Counted from the first letter of the stretch, positions 1-12,675 are shown. The stretch is 64,000 nt of DNA from Tragulus kanchil (GCA_022376925.1 JAIOJX010000006.1:56632658-56696657), one strand, 5' to 3'. Translations and numbers: made by a program. Notes: generated by a model not told the origin, from the sequence alone.

Positions 1-115
1 GACATGAGTTTGAGCAAACTCTGGGAGATGGTGAAGGACAGGGAAGCCTAGCATGCTGCAGTTCATGGGGTTGCAAAGAGTTGGACATAACTGAGTGACT
101 GAACAATAACAATAA
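1..115 (+). mobile_element. BovB LINE, 3' end fragment
   Basis: The first 115 bases read as the 3' end of a BovB (RTE-clade) retrotransposon on the plus strand. They hold the typical run from the end of the reverse-transcriptase frame (gagtttgagcaaactctggg), through the goat/cow-type 'catggggttgcaaagagttggacataactgagtgactgaac' segment, to a short AATAAC-type tail near 105-118. The element is truncated at the window edge. A second copy of 39-115 lies at 1109-1185 because of the first tandem duplication. Family assignment is by recognition of the conserved 3' end. Confidence 0.8.
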
Positions 116-2158
116 CTGCAAATGGATTTACTAACTCTGGAATGTCCAAGTGAAACTGAAATCATGATTAACACTATGAGCCAGCAGCTAATACACATAA
201 AAAATTTCAGCTGAAGCAGTCCTATCTGAGCAAGACAAGATATTCAAATCAAAATAGAAAATATGTAGTAGAAAGAGAAGGAAAACATCTAGCATAAAAC
301 GGCAGTTAACAGTTTACTCATGTATGCATTTAAGTATTGTACGTATCTTTAAGTGATTAAGATTTTAAACTATTAAACTATTACGACTGGCCAAGATGGT
401 GGAGTAGGAAGACCCTGAGGTCACATCCTCCCATGTGCACACCAAAATTACAGAACAACGTTTGATAAGAAAGGTCACTAACAGGAAATATCATGTACAA
501 CTAAAATAACAAGAAGGAACCACAACAAGACAAATGGTAAGATCAGACAGACACTATGGTCAAGATCAATACCCCAAGTGGGAAACCCACAAATGGGAGG
601 GTTATTATAGGCAGAGGTTCTCCACAAAGAGTGAGAGGTCAGCGCGCCTTACTCGAGGCTCTCCATTCTAGGAATCTTACACCAGGTTGACAAGTCACCA
701 GAATACTTGCCTTTAAATGTCAAAAGGGCTTACTTTTACTAAAGTCAGAGGGCTATGGAAAATATAAATTCCACTGTTAAAGACCACACACAAAATCTCA
801 CACATTCTGGGACCCAGAGCAGAATCAATTATTTGAAAAAAGCCTGAGTCAGATCCACCTTCTGGTTTTGGATAGAGACAGGAAACAACAGGGGTTCACC
901 TTAAAAGATACAAACACTGTGGCAGCAATTTGGGGAACTCTTTCTATAAGATGATGGTGCTGGCAAACATGATTTGAGGATCCTCCTTTTAGCTTATTAG
1001 CATCCTCTGAACCCACAGCCACTCAAGGACAAAGTCCTTCCACCAGGCAACTATTCCAAGACCACCAGGACCTACAGCTAGAGACTCTGATAAAAAGGGC
1101 CGGGGGGGCAGGGAAGCCTAGCATGCTGCAGTTCATGGGGTTGCAAAGAGTTGGACATAACTGAGTGACTGAACAATAACAATAACTGCAAATGGATTTA
1201 CTAACTCTGGAATGTCCAAGTGAAACTGAAATCATGATTAACACTATGAGCCAGCAGCTAATACACATAAAAAATTTCAGCTGAAGCAGTCCTATCTGAG
1301 CAAGACAAGATATTCAAATCAAAATAGAAAATATGTAGTAGAAAGAGAAGGAAAACATCTAGCATAAAACGGCAGTTAACAGTTTACTCATGTATGCATT
1401 TAAGTATTGTACGTATCTTTAAGTGATTAAGATTTTAAACTATTAAACTATTACGACTGGCCAAGATGGTGGAGTAGGAAGACCCTGAGGTCACATCCTC
1501 CCATGTGCACACCAAAATTACAGAACAACGTTTGATAAGAAAGGTCACTAACAGGAAATATCATGTACAACTAAAATAACAAGAAGGAACCACAACAAGA
1601 CAAATGGTAAGATCAGACAGACACTATGGTCAAGATCAATACCCCAAGTGGGAAACCCACAAATGGGAGGGTTATTATAGGCAGAGGTTCTCCACAAAGA
1701 GTGAGAGGTCAGCGCGCCTTACTCGAGGCTCTCCATTCTAGGAATCTTACACCAGGTTGACAAGTCACCAGAATACTTGCCTTTAAATGTCAAAAGGGCT
1801 TACTTTTACTAAAGTCAGAGGGCTATGGAAAATATAAATTCCACTGTTAAAGACCACACACAAAATCTCACACATTCTGGGACCCAGAGCAGAATCAATT
1901 ATTTGAAAAAAGCCTGAGTCAGATCCACCTTCTGGTTTTGGATAGAGACAGGAAACAACAGGGGTTCACCTTAAAAGATACAAACACTGTGGCAGCAATT
2001 TGGGGAACTCTTTCTATAAGATGATGGTGCTGGCAAACATGATTTGAGGATCCTCCTTTTAGCTTATTAGCATCCTCTGAACCCACAGCCACTCAAGGAC
2101 AAAGTCCTTCCACCAGGCAACTATTCCAAGACCACCAGGACCTACAGCTAGAGACTCT
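39..2158 (+). repeat. Tandem duplication 1 (about 1.05 kb x 2)
   Basis: Copy A is 39-1088 and copy B is 1109-2158, offset 1070, with no difference seen on reading. The 20 bases between them (1089-1108) are a G-rich tract absent from both flanks. They may be a corrupted mix of the sequence left of copy A (gggagatggtgaaggaca) and right of copy B. The unit spans a BovB tail, unique DNA and an L1 5' UTR, so it is not an element-defined repeat. Confidence 0.95.
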
Positions 2159-2340
2159 TATACCAAGCTATTCTCATTTGTGGGCTAATACGAACCTCAA
2201 AATTCTTCTGGGACAAAGCCATACTTCTGCACATCAGTGGACAGACACCAGCATCAGGGCTACCACAATCCCAAAGCTTGCTTTGTCAGGAACTAGTCGA
2301 CCCACTAGCAGGCTGCACAAGCTCAAGGACATCTTGGGTT

Positions 2341-4552
2341 CTAGTGTCATCCACCAGTAGGTGAAAACCAGCCCTGAGACAACTTTGGATCCCACAACTC
2401 CCAGGATCCAATTCCAACCATTAGCAGATTTGGGCACCTAAACTGCAACCAACTGCGTGGGGAATTGACCCTGCCCATCACCAGGCTGATACTAGATCTG
2501 CAACTCCCAATTCCGTAGCTACCAATCTTGAAACCAAGCTCCAACCTCCAGTGGGCCAACACTAACCCTAAGGCCCCTCAAGATCCTGGCAGTAGCTACT
2601 TTGTGAAACTTAGCCTGCAAGTCATGGGCTTGTAACCTCTGTGAAAGCAGAGCCTGTCAACTGACCAGAACAAGGCTAAATATGCCTACAACACCACATA
2701 CAGTAGACAGCCAGTCACAAGAGAAGGATTTACCTAGCACATATAGGGGTCATGCCTAGAGCATAGAGTTCTGATGACCAGAGGAGATATACTGCTAAGG
2801 CACATAGAAAGTCTCCTACATAAGGCCACTTCCTTAAGGTGGGAAAATGTGATCAACTTATGAAATATTAATACGTAGAAATAAAAACATAAAGTTAGGC
2901 AAAATGAGACTGCAGAAGATTATGATCCAAACAAATTCACAAGATAAAATCCCAGAAGAACTAAGAGAAGTTTGATAAGAAATCTCCTTATAAAAAAAGA
3001 TATTATGCAAACAAGAGCAACAATAAAAACAAAATGTTAGCAAACAGATTTCAAGAAGATGATACACCATAATCAAGTGGGATTTACCCAGAGATTCAAC
3101 AATGGCTCAATATCTGCAAATCAATCAATATGATATACCATATTAACAAACTGAAGAATAAAATTATATAATTGTCTCAGTAGATGGCAGAAAATGTTTT
3201 TAACAAAGTTCAATATACATTTGTGATGATAAAAATTTTCAACAGAGTGTTTATTGAGGGACCATACCTCAACATAATAAAGACCATACAAATCCATGGG
3301 CTTCCCAGGTGGTGCTGGTGGTGAAGAACCTGCCTTCCAATGCAGGAAATATAAGACATGTAGGTTTGATACCTGGGTCAGGAAGATCCTGTGGAGGGTG
3401 GCATGACAGCCCAGTGCAGTATTCTTGCATGGAGAATCCCATGGACAACTAGTGTCATCCACCAGTAGGTGAAAACCAGCCCTGAGACAACTTTGGATCC
3501 CAACTCCCAGGATCCAATTCCAACCATTAGCAGATTTGGGCACCTAAACTGCAACCAACTGCGTGGGAATTGACCCTGCCCATCACCAGGCTGATACTAG
3601 ATCTGCAACTCCCAATTCCGTAGCTACCAATCTTGAAACCAAGCTCCAACCTCCAGTGGGCCAACACTAACCCTAAGGCCCCTCAAGATCCTGGCAGTAG
3701 CTACTTTGTGAAACTTAGCCTGCAAGTCATGGGCTTGTAGCCTCTGTGAAAGCAGAGCCTGTCAACTGACCAGAACAAGGCTAAATATGCCTACAACACC
3801 ACATACAGTAGACAGCCAGTCACAAGAGAAGGATTTACCTAGCACATATAGGGGTCATGCCTAGAGCATAGAGCTCTGATGACCAGAGGAGATATACTGC
3901 TAAGGCACATAGAAAGTCTCCTACATAAGGCCACTTCCTTAAGGTGGGAAAATGTGATCAACTTATGAAATATTAATACGTAGAAATAAAAACATAAAGT
4001 TAGGCAAAATGAGACTGCAGAAGATTATGATCCAAACAAATTCACAAGATAAAATCCCAGAAGAACTAAGAGAAGTTTGATAAGAAATCTCCTTATAAAA
4101 AAAGATATTATGCAAACAAGAGCAACAATAAAAACAAAATGTTAGCAAACAGATTTCAAGAAGATGATACACCATAATCAAGTGGGATTTACCCAGAGAT
4201 TCAACAATGGCTCAATATCTGCAAATCAATCAATATGATATACCATATTAACAAACTGAAGAATAAAATTATATAATTGTCTCAGTAGATGGCAGAAAAT
4301 GTTTTTAACAAAGTTCAATATACATTTGTGATGATAAAAATTTTCAACAGAGTGTTTATTGAGGGACCATACCTCAACATAATAAAGACCATACAAATCC
4401 ATGGGCTTCCCAGGTGGTGCTGGTGGTGAAGAACCTGCCTTCCAATGCAGGAAATATAAGACATGTAGGTTTGATACCTGGGTCAGGAAGATCCTGTGGA
4501 GGGTGGCATGACAGCCCAGTGCAGTATTCTTGCATGGAGAATCCCATGGACA
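2341..4552 (+). repeat. Tandem duplication 2 (about 1.1 kb x 2)
   Basis: Copy A is 2341-3447 and copy B 3449-4552. The offset falls from 1108 to 1105 because copy B lacks 2 bases near 3499 and 1 base in a G run near 3567. There are also isolated substitutions (a/g at 2636 versus 3741, t/c at 2791 versus 3896). Copy A stops in the middle of a Bov-tA SINE and copy B continues through it, which shows that copy A is a cut-off overlap. Confidence 0.95.
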
Positions 4553-4624
4553 GAGGAGCCTGGCAAGCTGTGGTCAATAGATTTGCACAGAGGTACAACT
4601 GAAGCAACTGAGCATGCATGTGTG
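4403..4624 (+). mobile_element. Bov-tA SINE (tRNA-derived) in old L1
   Basis: A complete Bov-tA-type SINE starts at gggcttcccaggtggtgctg. It has the tRNA-like B-box region (ggtttgatacctgggtcagg), the 'ggaagatcctgtggagg' body and the 'tggacagaggagcctggc' 3' part. It interrupts an L1 ORF2. A 10-base target duplication with one mismatch flanks it: acaaatccat (4393-4402) and acaaacccat (4625-4634). Duplicated copies lie at 3298-3447 (cut off) and 5477-5698. The internal promoter boxes belong to the SINE; this is not a tRNA gene. Confidence 0.9.
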
Positions 4625-4639
4625 ACAAACCCATAGCCA

Positions 4640-5200
4640 ACATTATACTCAACAGTGAAAAGTTGAAAGTGTTGCCTCTAAGATTAGGAACAAGACAAGG
4701 ATGCCACTTTTGCTCAACATATTATTGGAGGTACTGCTCATAGCAATCAATAAGAAAAAGAAATAAAAAGATTCCAAATGGGAAAGGAGGAAGTGAAACT
4801 ATCTCTATTTGCCAATGGTATGATATTTTATACAGAAACTTCTAAAGATGCCACGAAAACCTATCATATTCATCAAAGAACTCAGTAAAGTAGCAGGAGA
4901 TAAATTAATATATGGAAATTTGTTGCTTTCCTGTATTCTTAAACACAGTATCAGAGAAATTAAGAAAACAATCCTATATTTAATTGCATTAAAAATAATA
5001 AAATACCTAGGATCAAACCAAGGAGGCAAAGACCCACACTCAGAAACTATAAGACACAGATGAAAAAAACTGAGGAAAACAGAAACAGATGCAAAGATAT
5101 ATCATTTTCATGGATTGGATGATTGAATATTGTTAAAATGATCATACTATCCATGGCAATTTACAGATTAGTGCAATTCCTATCAACATACAAATGGTGT
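4640..5200 (+). pseudogene. L1 ORF2 reverse-transcriptase remnant, catalytic site lost
   Basis: In pieces of different frames the sequence reads as the L1 ORF2 reverse-transcriptase palm, from the segment after 'ASIILNS'-type residues to the end of the fingers/palm. The usual F-A-D-D catalytic box reads F-A-N-G at about 4808-4819 (tttgccaatggt), so both aspartates are gone. Many stops and frameshifts follow. The same segment is repeated at about 5714-6250. Confidence 0.7.
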
Positions 5201-6353
5201 GTGTGGAAACACCAAAGGTTCTGAATCACTGTGTTGTGCAACAGGAATTTGCATACTTTGAAGGTCAATTATACTTAAAATTTGGGTCTAAAAGTAATTG
5301 CAATCAATATGATATACCATATTAACAAACTGAAGAATAAAATTATAAAATTGTCTCAGTAGATGGCAGAAAATGTTTTTAACAAAGTTCAATATACATT
5401 TGTGATGATAAAAATTTTCAACAGAGTGTTTATTGAGGGACCATACCTCAACATAATAAAGACCATACAAATCCATGGGCTTCCCAGGTGGTGCTGGTGG
5501 TGAAGAACCTGCCTTCCAATGCAGGAAATATAAGACATGTAGGTTTGATACCTGGGTCAGGAAGATCCTGTGGAGGGTGGCATGACAGCCCAGTGCAGTA
5601 TTCTTGCATGGAGAATCCCATGGACAGAGGAGCCTGGCAAGCTGTGGTCAATAGATTTGCACAGAGGTACAACTGAAGCAACTGAGCATGCATGTGTGAC
5701 AAACCCATAGCCAACATTATACTCAACAGTGAAAAGTTGAAAGTGTTGCCTCTAAGATTAGGAACAAGACAAGGATGCCACTTTTGCTCAACATATTATT
5801 GGAGGTACTGCTCATAGCAATCAATAAGAAAAATAAACAAAAGATTCCAAATGGGAAAGGAGGAAGTGAAACTATCTCTATTTGCCAATGGTATGATATT
5901 TTATACAGAAACTTCTAAAGATGCCACGAAAACCTATCATATTCATCAAAGAACTCAGTAAAGTAGCAGGAGATAAATTAATATATGGAAATTTGTTGCT
6001 TTCCTGTATTCTTAAACACAGTATCAGAGAAATTAAGAAAACAATCCTATATTTAATTGCATTAAAAATAATAAAATACCTAGGATCAAACCAAGGAGGC
6101 AAAGACCCACACTCAGAAACTATAAGACACAGATGAAAAAAACTGAGGAAAACAGAAACAGATGCAAAGATATATCATTTTCATGGATTGGATGATTGAA
6201 TATTGTTAAAATGATCATACTATCCATGGCAATTTACAGATTAGTGCAATTCCTATCAACATACAAATGGTGTGTGTGGAAACACCAAAGGTTCTGAATC
6301 ACTGTGTTGTGCAACAGGAATTTGCATACTTTGAAGGTCAATTATACTTAAAA

Positions 6354-7508
6354 GAAAAAAATCCCTTAGAAGCAGATCATTTTTTGTGGAATGGGGAGAA
6401 TTAGATGCAGGGAACCAAAAAATACAAGCTTCTAGTAATAAGACAGATAAGTACTAGAGGTGTAATGTACAGCATGATAAATGTAGTTAATATTGCTCTA
6501 TGTTATGAAAATTAAGAGAACAAATTCTAAGATTTTTTCTCTTTTTAAAATTTGTTTCTATACATGGTGTTTATGAAACATATTGAGGGAAACATTTCAT
6601 GATATATGTAAGGCAAATCATTATGCTGTATCCATTAAACTTACCAATACTGTATGCCAACACTGTATGTCTAAACTGGGAAAATGGATTTCAAACTAAT
6701 GAAAAGTTTTTAGTTGTTACAACAATAAGGAGATTAAAATGTTTATTCAAATTTTTAGGTAAGATTGAAGAAGAAGCAATCATCCTTATACTTCACACTT
6801 ATATCTGTGTTAGTTAACATTATTTATTATATATTTATTTATTAATATTTTATAATAAAATTTTCCTTTCACCAATAAAATAAGATTAATAAAATTTCCT
6901 TTTGCATTTTTTTATCTTGCTCTGTTATTCATAACAATATTTCTCTGAAAAGAAACAATAAATTAATGTTTTAATCTCTAACTTCAAAAGCTCAGGATTC
7001 TTAGGAAGAATACTATGAACTCACATAATCTATGTAAGTTTCGCAATTTCCTCTTGTTTCTCTGATGTGAAAGAAATGGGTAAGCATTCTGTGACATTTT
7101 TTTCTTTTATTAGTGGCTTCTGCCTCCAATCTAGTGGTATCAAAATGCCACATTCTCAAGTAATATATTTAGCCAAATAGTGCTTAGTGCAAAATGTCAT
7201 ACTGTTTTTATTTTGATTATTAACAGAAGTGCTTGTCATCGATAAATTACACTTTATAGAAAATATTTGACAAAAAAATGGCTACATAGAATTTCAGATA
7301 TTTTAGGAAGCATATTACCCTACAAAAGATGATTAGGAAGGCATGCCTAGGATTTGATGGTGAGTGGTATTGAAAACTAGAGATGGCTGGGGGAGACAGC
7401 AATATGGCTCAGCTTCATCACTGTCTTCTTAGAAGGTATTAAATCGTGCATATGTGATTATTTAAGTAAATATGATACCTGAAAAAGATTTAAGTTTATG
7501 CTTACTTT
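6354..7508. other. AT-rich single-copy DNA, possible ancient L1 tail
   Basis: No gene is visible. Bases about 6370-6545 contain 'aatgtacagcatgataaatg' and 'tagttaatattgctctatg', which resemble the 3' UTR of an ancient mammalian L1 (L1M type), at low confidence. The rest is AT-rich and without recognisable family. 7310-7508 is repeated in duplication 4. Confidence 0.4.
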
Positions 7509-9472
7509 AAGAGTATTAATGGGAGTGGAGCTAAGAAGGCGGCATAGAAGGATGTGCACTCATCTCTCCTGCAAAATTGCCTGAATTGCAACAAGTTCCT
7601 GAAAAACCATCGAAAGGAGGAGGCTGGATCCAATCACAAAAAAGATACCCTGCATAGAAGAGCAAAGGAAAAGCCACAATAAGACAGTAGGAGGGGCCCG
7701 ATGGCTCTTTTAAAAGTCAAACCTTATACCTGCTAGAGAGGTTGGGTGGGCCAAATACGCAAAGCCTGTTGCAAATCCAAACCCAGGAAAGGAGCAGTGA
7801 CCCCTACAAGGGACTGAGCCATACCTACTTTAGAGGGTCTAAGTGCCACCTTAAACTAGAAGTGCCCTTGAGCAGTCTTCGGAAAGATGCCACTCGATTC
7901 CCTTTGAAGGAGGTTACCATTAACTGATCACAGAGCCACTGAGTAGGACTGGAAACTGTGCGCACGGAGATTAGGGAGTGGGGAATAGCGATCCTGCATG
8001 AGACTGAGCCAGACTCACCTCTGAGTAATCAGACATCTCCTGCAGTGGCAGGGGTCGATGATGGCCTGCAGCAGGGTCGAGGTCACTGTGAAAGTGCTTC
8101 TCATAGAGTATGGGGGAATAAATCCTTTGTGAGAGAGACGCCATTTTCCCTACTGAAGTTTGGCTGCTGGTCAAACTACAGGGAGGGAATTTAGCTCCAC
8201 TCAGCAAAAAAAAAAAAAAAAAAAAGGAGGGGGGAGGATCTGGATTAAGGATTAAGAAGCTACCAGGGCAAGGCTGGGCATGGGCCTCTTAGTTCTGGAA
8301 TAGGTAGAAATAAACAAACAGTAAAAGAGGCTTTCAGATCAAACCACTTTCAGAGGTAAGAAAAAGACTGATAATTCCTCAATAGTCAGCTAGGCATATT
8401 ACCCTACAAAGATGATTAGGAAGGCATGCCTGGGATTTGATGGTGAGTGGTATTGAAAACTAGAGATGGCTGGGGGAGACAGCAATATGGCTCAGCTTCA
8501 TCACTGTCTTCTTAGAAGGTATTAAATCGTGCATATGTGATTATTTAAGTAAATATGATACCTGAAAAAGATTTAAGTTTATGCTTACTTTAAGAGTATT
8601 AATGGGAGTGGAGCTAAGAAGGCGGCATAGAAGGATGTGCACTCATCTCTCCTGCAAAATTGCCTGAATTGCAACAAGTTCCTGAAAAACCATCGAAAGG
8701 AGGAGGCTGGATCCAATCACAAAAAAGATACCCTGCATAGAAGAGCAAAGGAAAAGCCACAATAAGACAGTAGGAGGGGCCCGATGGCTCTTTTAAAAGT
8801 CAAACCTTATACCTGCTAGAGAGGTTGGGTGGGCCAAATACGCAAAGCCTGTTGCAAATCCAAACCCAGGAAAGGAGCAGTGCCCCCTACAAGGGTCTGA
8901 GCCATACCTACTTTAGAGGGTCTAAGTGCCACCTTAAACTAGAAGTGCCCTTGAGCAGTCTTCGGAAAGATGCCACTCGATTCCCTTTGAAGGAGGTTAC
9001 CATTAACTGATCACAGAGCCACTGAGTAGGACTGGAAACTGTGCGCACGGAGATTAGGGAGTGGGGAATAGCGATCCTGCATGAGACTGAGCCAGACTCA
9101 CCTCTGAGTAATCAGACATCTCCTGCAGTGGCAGGGGTCGATGATGGCCTGCAGCAGGGTCGAGGTCACTGTGAAAGTGCTTCTCATAGAGTATGGGGGA
9201 ATAAATCCTTTGTGAGAGAGACGCCATTTTCCCTACTGAAGTTTGGCTGCTGGTCAAACTACAGGGAGGGAATTTAGCTCCACTCAGCAAAAAAAAAAAA
9301 AAAAAAAGGAGGGGGGAGGATCTGGATTAAGGATTAAGAAGCTACCAGGGCAAGGCTGGGCATGGGCCTCTTAGTTCTGGAATAGGTAGAAATAAACAAA
9401 CAGTAAAAGAGGCTTTCAGATCAAACCACTTTCAGAGGTAAGAAAAAGACTGATAATTCCTCAATAGTCAGC
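7310..9472 (+). repeat. Tandem duplication 4 (about 1.08 kb x 2)
   Basis: Copy A is 7310-8390 and copy B 8394-9472, offset 1084 then 1083. Differences include one A in 'acaaaagatg', cctagg/cctggg, gtgacccc/gtgccccc and ggact/ggtct, and a poly(A) tract of 18-19 bases. The unit starts in unique DNA 200 bases before an L1 and ends in its 5' UTR. The L1 start and its target duplication are therefore both present twice (7509 and 8591), which retrotransposition cannot produce. Confidence 0.95.
7509..7520 (+). repeat. Left target-site duplication of L1
   Basis: aagagtattaat directly precedes the L1 5' end. It matches aagagtactaat at 16807-16818 just after the poly(A) end, with one mismatch. Confidence 0.8.
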
Positions 9473-10686
9473 AAGAGATAGAAGAACATAAACATTCAAT
9501 ATTTTCATGTTTTGTCTGGAGCTAGAGTTACTGCTGGATTTTTTAAATTTCTTTTTCTGTTTTATTGCTTTTTTTCTGTTTTTTTTCACTTGTTTTCCTC
9601 TCCCCTTTTTCCAAACACCCTCAACCTCCTTGTTTTTTTGTTGTTGTTGGTTTTTCTTTGTTTCTCTGTTTCCTCAACTGAATTCTATTGAAGCTACTAA
9701 CCTTATCGGTAATACTGAATATATTCAAGTTTACATATATATTTTTTTCCTTTTAAATCACACATTTTATTTTGGTATAAACTTCTGGTTCCACATTGGC
9801 CTTTTATGGTTCTGTGGGGGTTTTATTTGTTTTTATTTTTTATGCTTTGTTTTTCTATATTTTTCTATATACTTATCTCTGTTTTAATTTTTAAATTTTT
9901 TATATGTCTTACTGCTTCTGTTCTATTACTACAACTTTTTCTTGCTTTCTCTGATGCTCTTTTCCTACAGCAGTAAACTTTAATACATACAAATCTATAT
10001 CTCCCTATATTTAACTATGCAGTATTATTCTATATTTCTCTTCTATACTCCCTTTCTCTTTTTCCCTTATCCCACCATATTTCTTAGTATGTTCTGTCCT
10101 CATTGCCTTATCCCCAACTGGGACCCTGCTCTAGCATTATTCTCCAATTTGTGCTCTACTTAGTTTGGTTCTTAACTGGTGGATATCATTCTTGGTTTTC
10201 TGTATTCATCATGCTAACATATTATATTGTATTTTGTGTTGGAATGTTTGGGTTATGTTACAGCTGTATATGTTTGCGTGTATAATTCAATATGCTAGAT
10301 ATTATTTGCATGACATTTTAATTGCCATTTGTCAAAGGTATACCTTCTGTTTCTCATTTACATATATATGTTTTAATATCATTTAATGCCATAGCAAACC
10401 AGGAATGAAATCTTCATTCCCTGGTCAGGCAACAAGCCCAGGGGCTTTAGGAAGGGAGCACTGACTCAAAAACTCTACAATACAAAAGAACACCTAACAT
10501 CAGAGAGCATTAAACAGAGAGAACTCCAAAAAAGGTAAACACTTTTATGCAAGTCTTGATATCACCCAACCACCAGCATCACCCAGAAGAAGATGCCTCA
10601 TCCAAACAACAAATACCGACAGATGTAACTCAAAGTCTGGGAAAAGGAAGCCCCAAACATAGTTAGTTAAAAAATTAATAATAACA
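7521..10686 (+). promoter_or_regulatory. L1 element 1 5' UTR (internal promoter region)
   Basis: The 5' UTR of a mammalian L1 carries its internal RNA polymerase II promoter. Here the first part is GC-richer and ends in an A tract (8207-8224, repeated 9289-9307), and the second part (about 9530-10380) is strongly T-rich. Open frames in it (for example 9507-9887) are low-complexity Phe/Leu translations and are not proteins. About 1.08 kb of the span is the duplicated copy. Confidence 0.7.
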
Positions 10687-12650
10687 ATGCAACAGCACAG
10701 AAATACCAAACAAGTAAAGGAACAATCTGCAAACACACAAGATCAAATAAATGAAGAAGAATTAGACAAACTTTCTGAAAGTGAATTCAGAAGAATGATA
10801 GTAAAGATGATCCAAAACACCAAAAACAGAATTTTAGAGAAATTGCAAGAAGCAACTAACACACTGAACAAAGAAATATAAGAATATAAAAAACACCAAA
10901 CAAAGACAAACAACTCAATAGCTAAACTTAAAAACACTGCAAAAGGAATCAAGAGCAGAGTATCTGGGACAGAAGATGGAATAAATAAGTGAGTAGAAGA
11001 TAGAATGGTGGAAGTAAAGGTTGAAGAACGGAATCAAGCTCAAAGAATGAAAAGAGCAGAGGATAGCCTGAGAGACTTCTGGGATAATATCAAATGCACC
11101 AATGTTCAAATTATATGGGTTCCAGAAGAAGAAGAAAAAAAGAAAGGATATGGGAAAATTTTTGAAGAGGTTATAGTTGAAAATTTCCCCAACATGGGAA
11201 AAGAAATAGTCAATCAAGTCCAAGAAGCACAAAGAGTACCATACAGAATCAACCCGAGAAGAAACACACCAAGACATATATTAATGAAGCTAACACAAAT
11301 CAAACACAAAGAGAGGATTCTAAAAGCAGCAAGGGAAAAGCAACTAGTGACATACAAGGGAAAGCCCATACATTTAACAGCTGATCTTTCAACAGAAACT
11401 CTGAAGGCCAGAGGGAAATAGCAAGAAACATTTAAAACACTGAGACAGAAAAATCTGCAACCAAGAATACTCTACCCTACAAAGGTCTCATTCAAAATTG
11501 ATGGAGAAAGCGAAAGCTTTACAGATAAGCAAAATTTAAAAGAATTTAGTAACACCAAACCAGCCTTACAACAAGTATTAAGCAGACCAAAAAAAAAGAT
11601 CTACTACAAATGTCATACAAGTCTTGATATCACCCAACCACCAGCATCACCCAGAAGAAGATGCCTCATCCAAACAACAAATACCGACAGATGTAACTCA
11701 AAGTCTGGGAAAAGGAAGCCCCAAACATAGTTAGTTAAAAAATTAATAATAACAATGCAACAGCACAGAAATACCAAACAAGTAAAGGAACAATCTGCAA
11801 ACACACAAGATCAAATAAATGAAGAAGAATTAGACAAACTTTCTGAAAGTGAATTCAGAAGAATGATAGTAAAGATGATCCAAAACACCAAAAACAGAAT
11901 TTTAGAGAAATTGCAAGAAGCAACTAACACACTGAACAAAGAAATATAAGAATATAAAAAACACCAAACAAAGACAAACAACTCAATAGCTAAACTTAAA
12001 AACACTGCAAAAGGAATCAAGAGCAGAGTATCTGGGACAGAAGATGGAATAAATAAGTGAGTAGAAGATAGAATGGTGGAAGTAAAGGTTGAAGAACGGA
12101 ATCAAGCTCAAAGAATGAAAAGAGCAGAGGATAGCCTGAGAGACTTCTGGGATAATATCAAATGCACCAATGTTCAAATTATATGGGTTCCAGAAGAAGA
12201 AGAAAAAAAGAAAGGATATGGGAAAATTTTTGAAGAGGTTATAGTTGAAAATTTCCCCAACATGGGAAAAGAAATAGTCAATCAAGTCCAAGAAGCACAA
12301 AGAGTACCATACAGAATCAACCCGAGAAGAAACACACCAAGACATATATTAATGAAGCTAACACAAATCAAACACAAAGAGAGGATTCTAAAAGCAGCAA
12401 GGGAAAAGCAACTAGTGACATACAAGGGAAAGCCCATACATTTAACAGCTGATCTTTCAACAGAAACTCTGAAGGCCAGAGGGAAATAGCAAGAAACATT
12501 TAAAACACTGAGACAGAAAAATCTGCAACCAAGAATACTCTACCCTACAAAGGTCTCATTCAAAATTGATGGAGAAAGCGAAAGCTTTACAGATAAGCAA
12601 AATTTAAAAGAATTTAGTAACACCAAACCAGCCTTACAACAAGTATTAAG
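10550..12650 (+). repeat. Tandem duplication 5 (about 1.03 kb x 2)
   Basis: Copy A is 10550-11582 and copy B 11618-12650, offset 1068, essentially identical. The 35-base junction (11583-11617) contains agatctactacaaatgtcat, an error-rich version of agatctacaaaaaaatgtca found downstream of copy B at about 12687-12706. Copy A thus seems to run on into a noisy, gapped version of the true right flank before copy B begins. Both copies contain the L1 ORF1. Confidence 0.95.
10687..11582 (+). pseudogene. L1 ORF1, first copy, cut off at the duplication junction
   Basis: This is the same ORF1 sequence as at 11755-12675, with the same in-frame stops, ending about 25 codons early at the junction of tandem duplication 5. 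It is most likely an artefactual second rendering of one gene rather than a second ORF1. Confidence 0.75.
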
Positions 12651-12675
12651 GAACTTACATAGACAACGAGTATAA
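11755..12675 (+). pseudogene. L1 ORF1 protein (RNA-binding chaperone), three stops
   Basis: ORF1p is the trimeric RNA-binding protein that coats L1 RNA in the cytoplasm. From ATG 11755 a single frame of about 306 codons runs to TAA 12673-12675. The N-terminal part is charged and heptad-like (QEATNTLNKEI), as expected for the coiled coil. It is followed by the RRM-type region (NVQIIWVPEEEE) and the C-terminal domain (RYHILMKL-like, 'RNTPRHILMKLTQIKHKERI'). Only three in-frame stops interrupt it: TAA 11947-11949, TGA 12058-12060 and TAG 12487-12489. There is no frameshift, so decay is modest. A bicistronic gap of about 47 bases separates it from ORF2. Confidence 0.85.

Larger units (their letters stand above)
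384..6353 (+). mobile_element. Old L1 retrotransposon, internally deleted
   Basis: An L1 5' UTR begins at about 384 with a recognisable ruminant L1 start (ggccaagatggtggagtagg, then 'ccctgaggtcacatcctccc'). UTR-like sequence runs to about 2850, a short ORF1-like piece follows (2870-2960), and the sequence then jumps to the reverse-transcriptase region of ORF2 (from about 3040). After about 6250 it jumps again to an L1 3' end resembling 'gaatcactgtgttgtgcaacag'. Both jumps are internal deletions. Three tandem duplications (units 1-3) inflate it, and a Bov-tA SINE sits inside ORF2. No clear target-site duplication was found. It is decayed and inactive. Confidence 0.75.
4227..6353 (+). repeat. 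Tandem duplication 3 (about 1.05 kb x 2)
   Basis: Copy A is 4227-5280 and copy B 5301-6353 (offset 1074, later 1073). Bases 5281-5300 form a 20-base junction found in neither flank. The copies differ in an A-rich tract (4751-4770 versus 5825-5842). Because unit 2 copy B overlaps unit 3 copy A, the stretch from 'caatcaatatgatata' to the SINE is present three times (3122, 4227, 5301). Confidence 0.95.

Noticed and set aside
4403..4624. tRNA gene from A- and B-box motifs
   Set aside because: The boxes belong to Bov-tA and CHR-type SINEs. No complete cloverleaf with a proper anticodon arm is evident.
9507..9887. 126-residue hydrophobic protein (Phe-rich)
   Set aside because: It is a translation of the T-rich part of the L1 5' UTR, and low complexity explains the residues.
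10915..11277. 120-residue minus-strand frame, present twice
   Set aside because: It is the antisense shadow of L1 ORF1, and its second occurrence is due to duplication 5.
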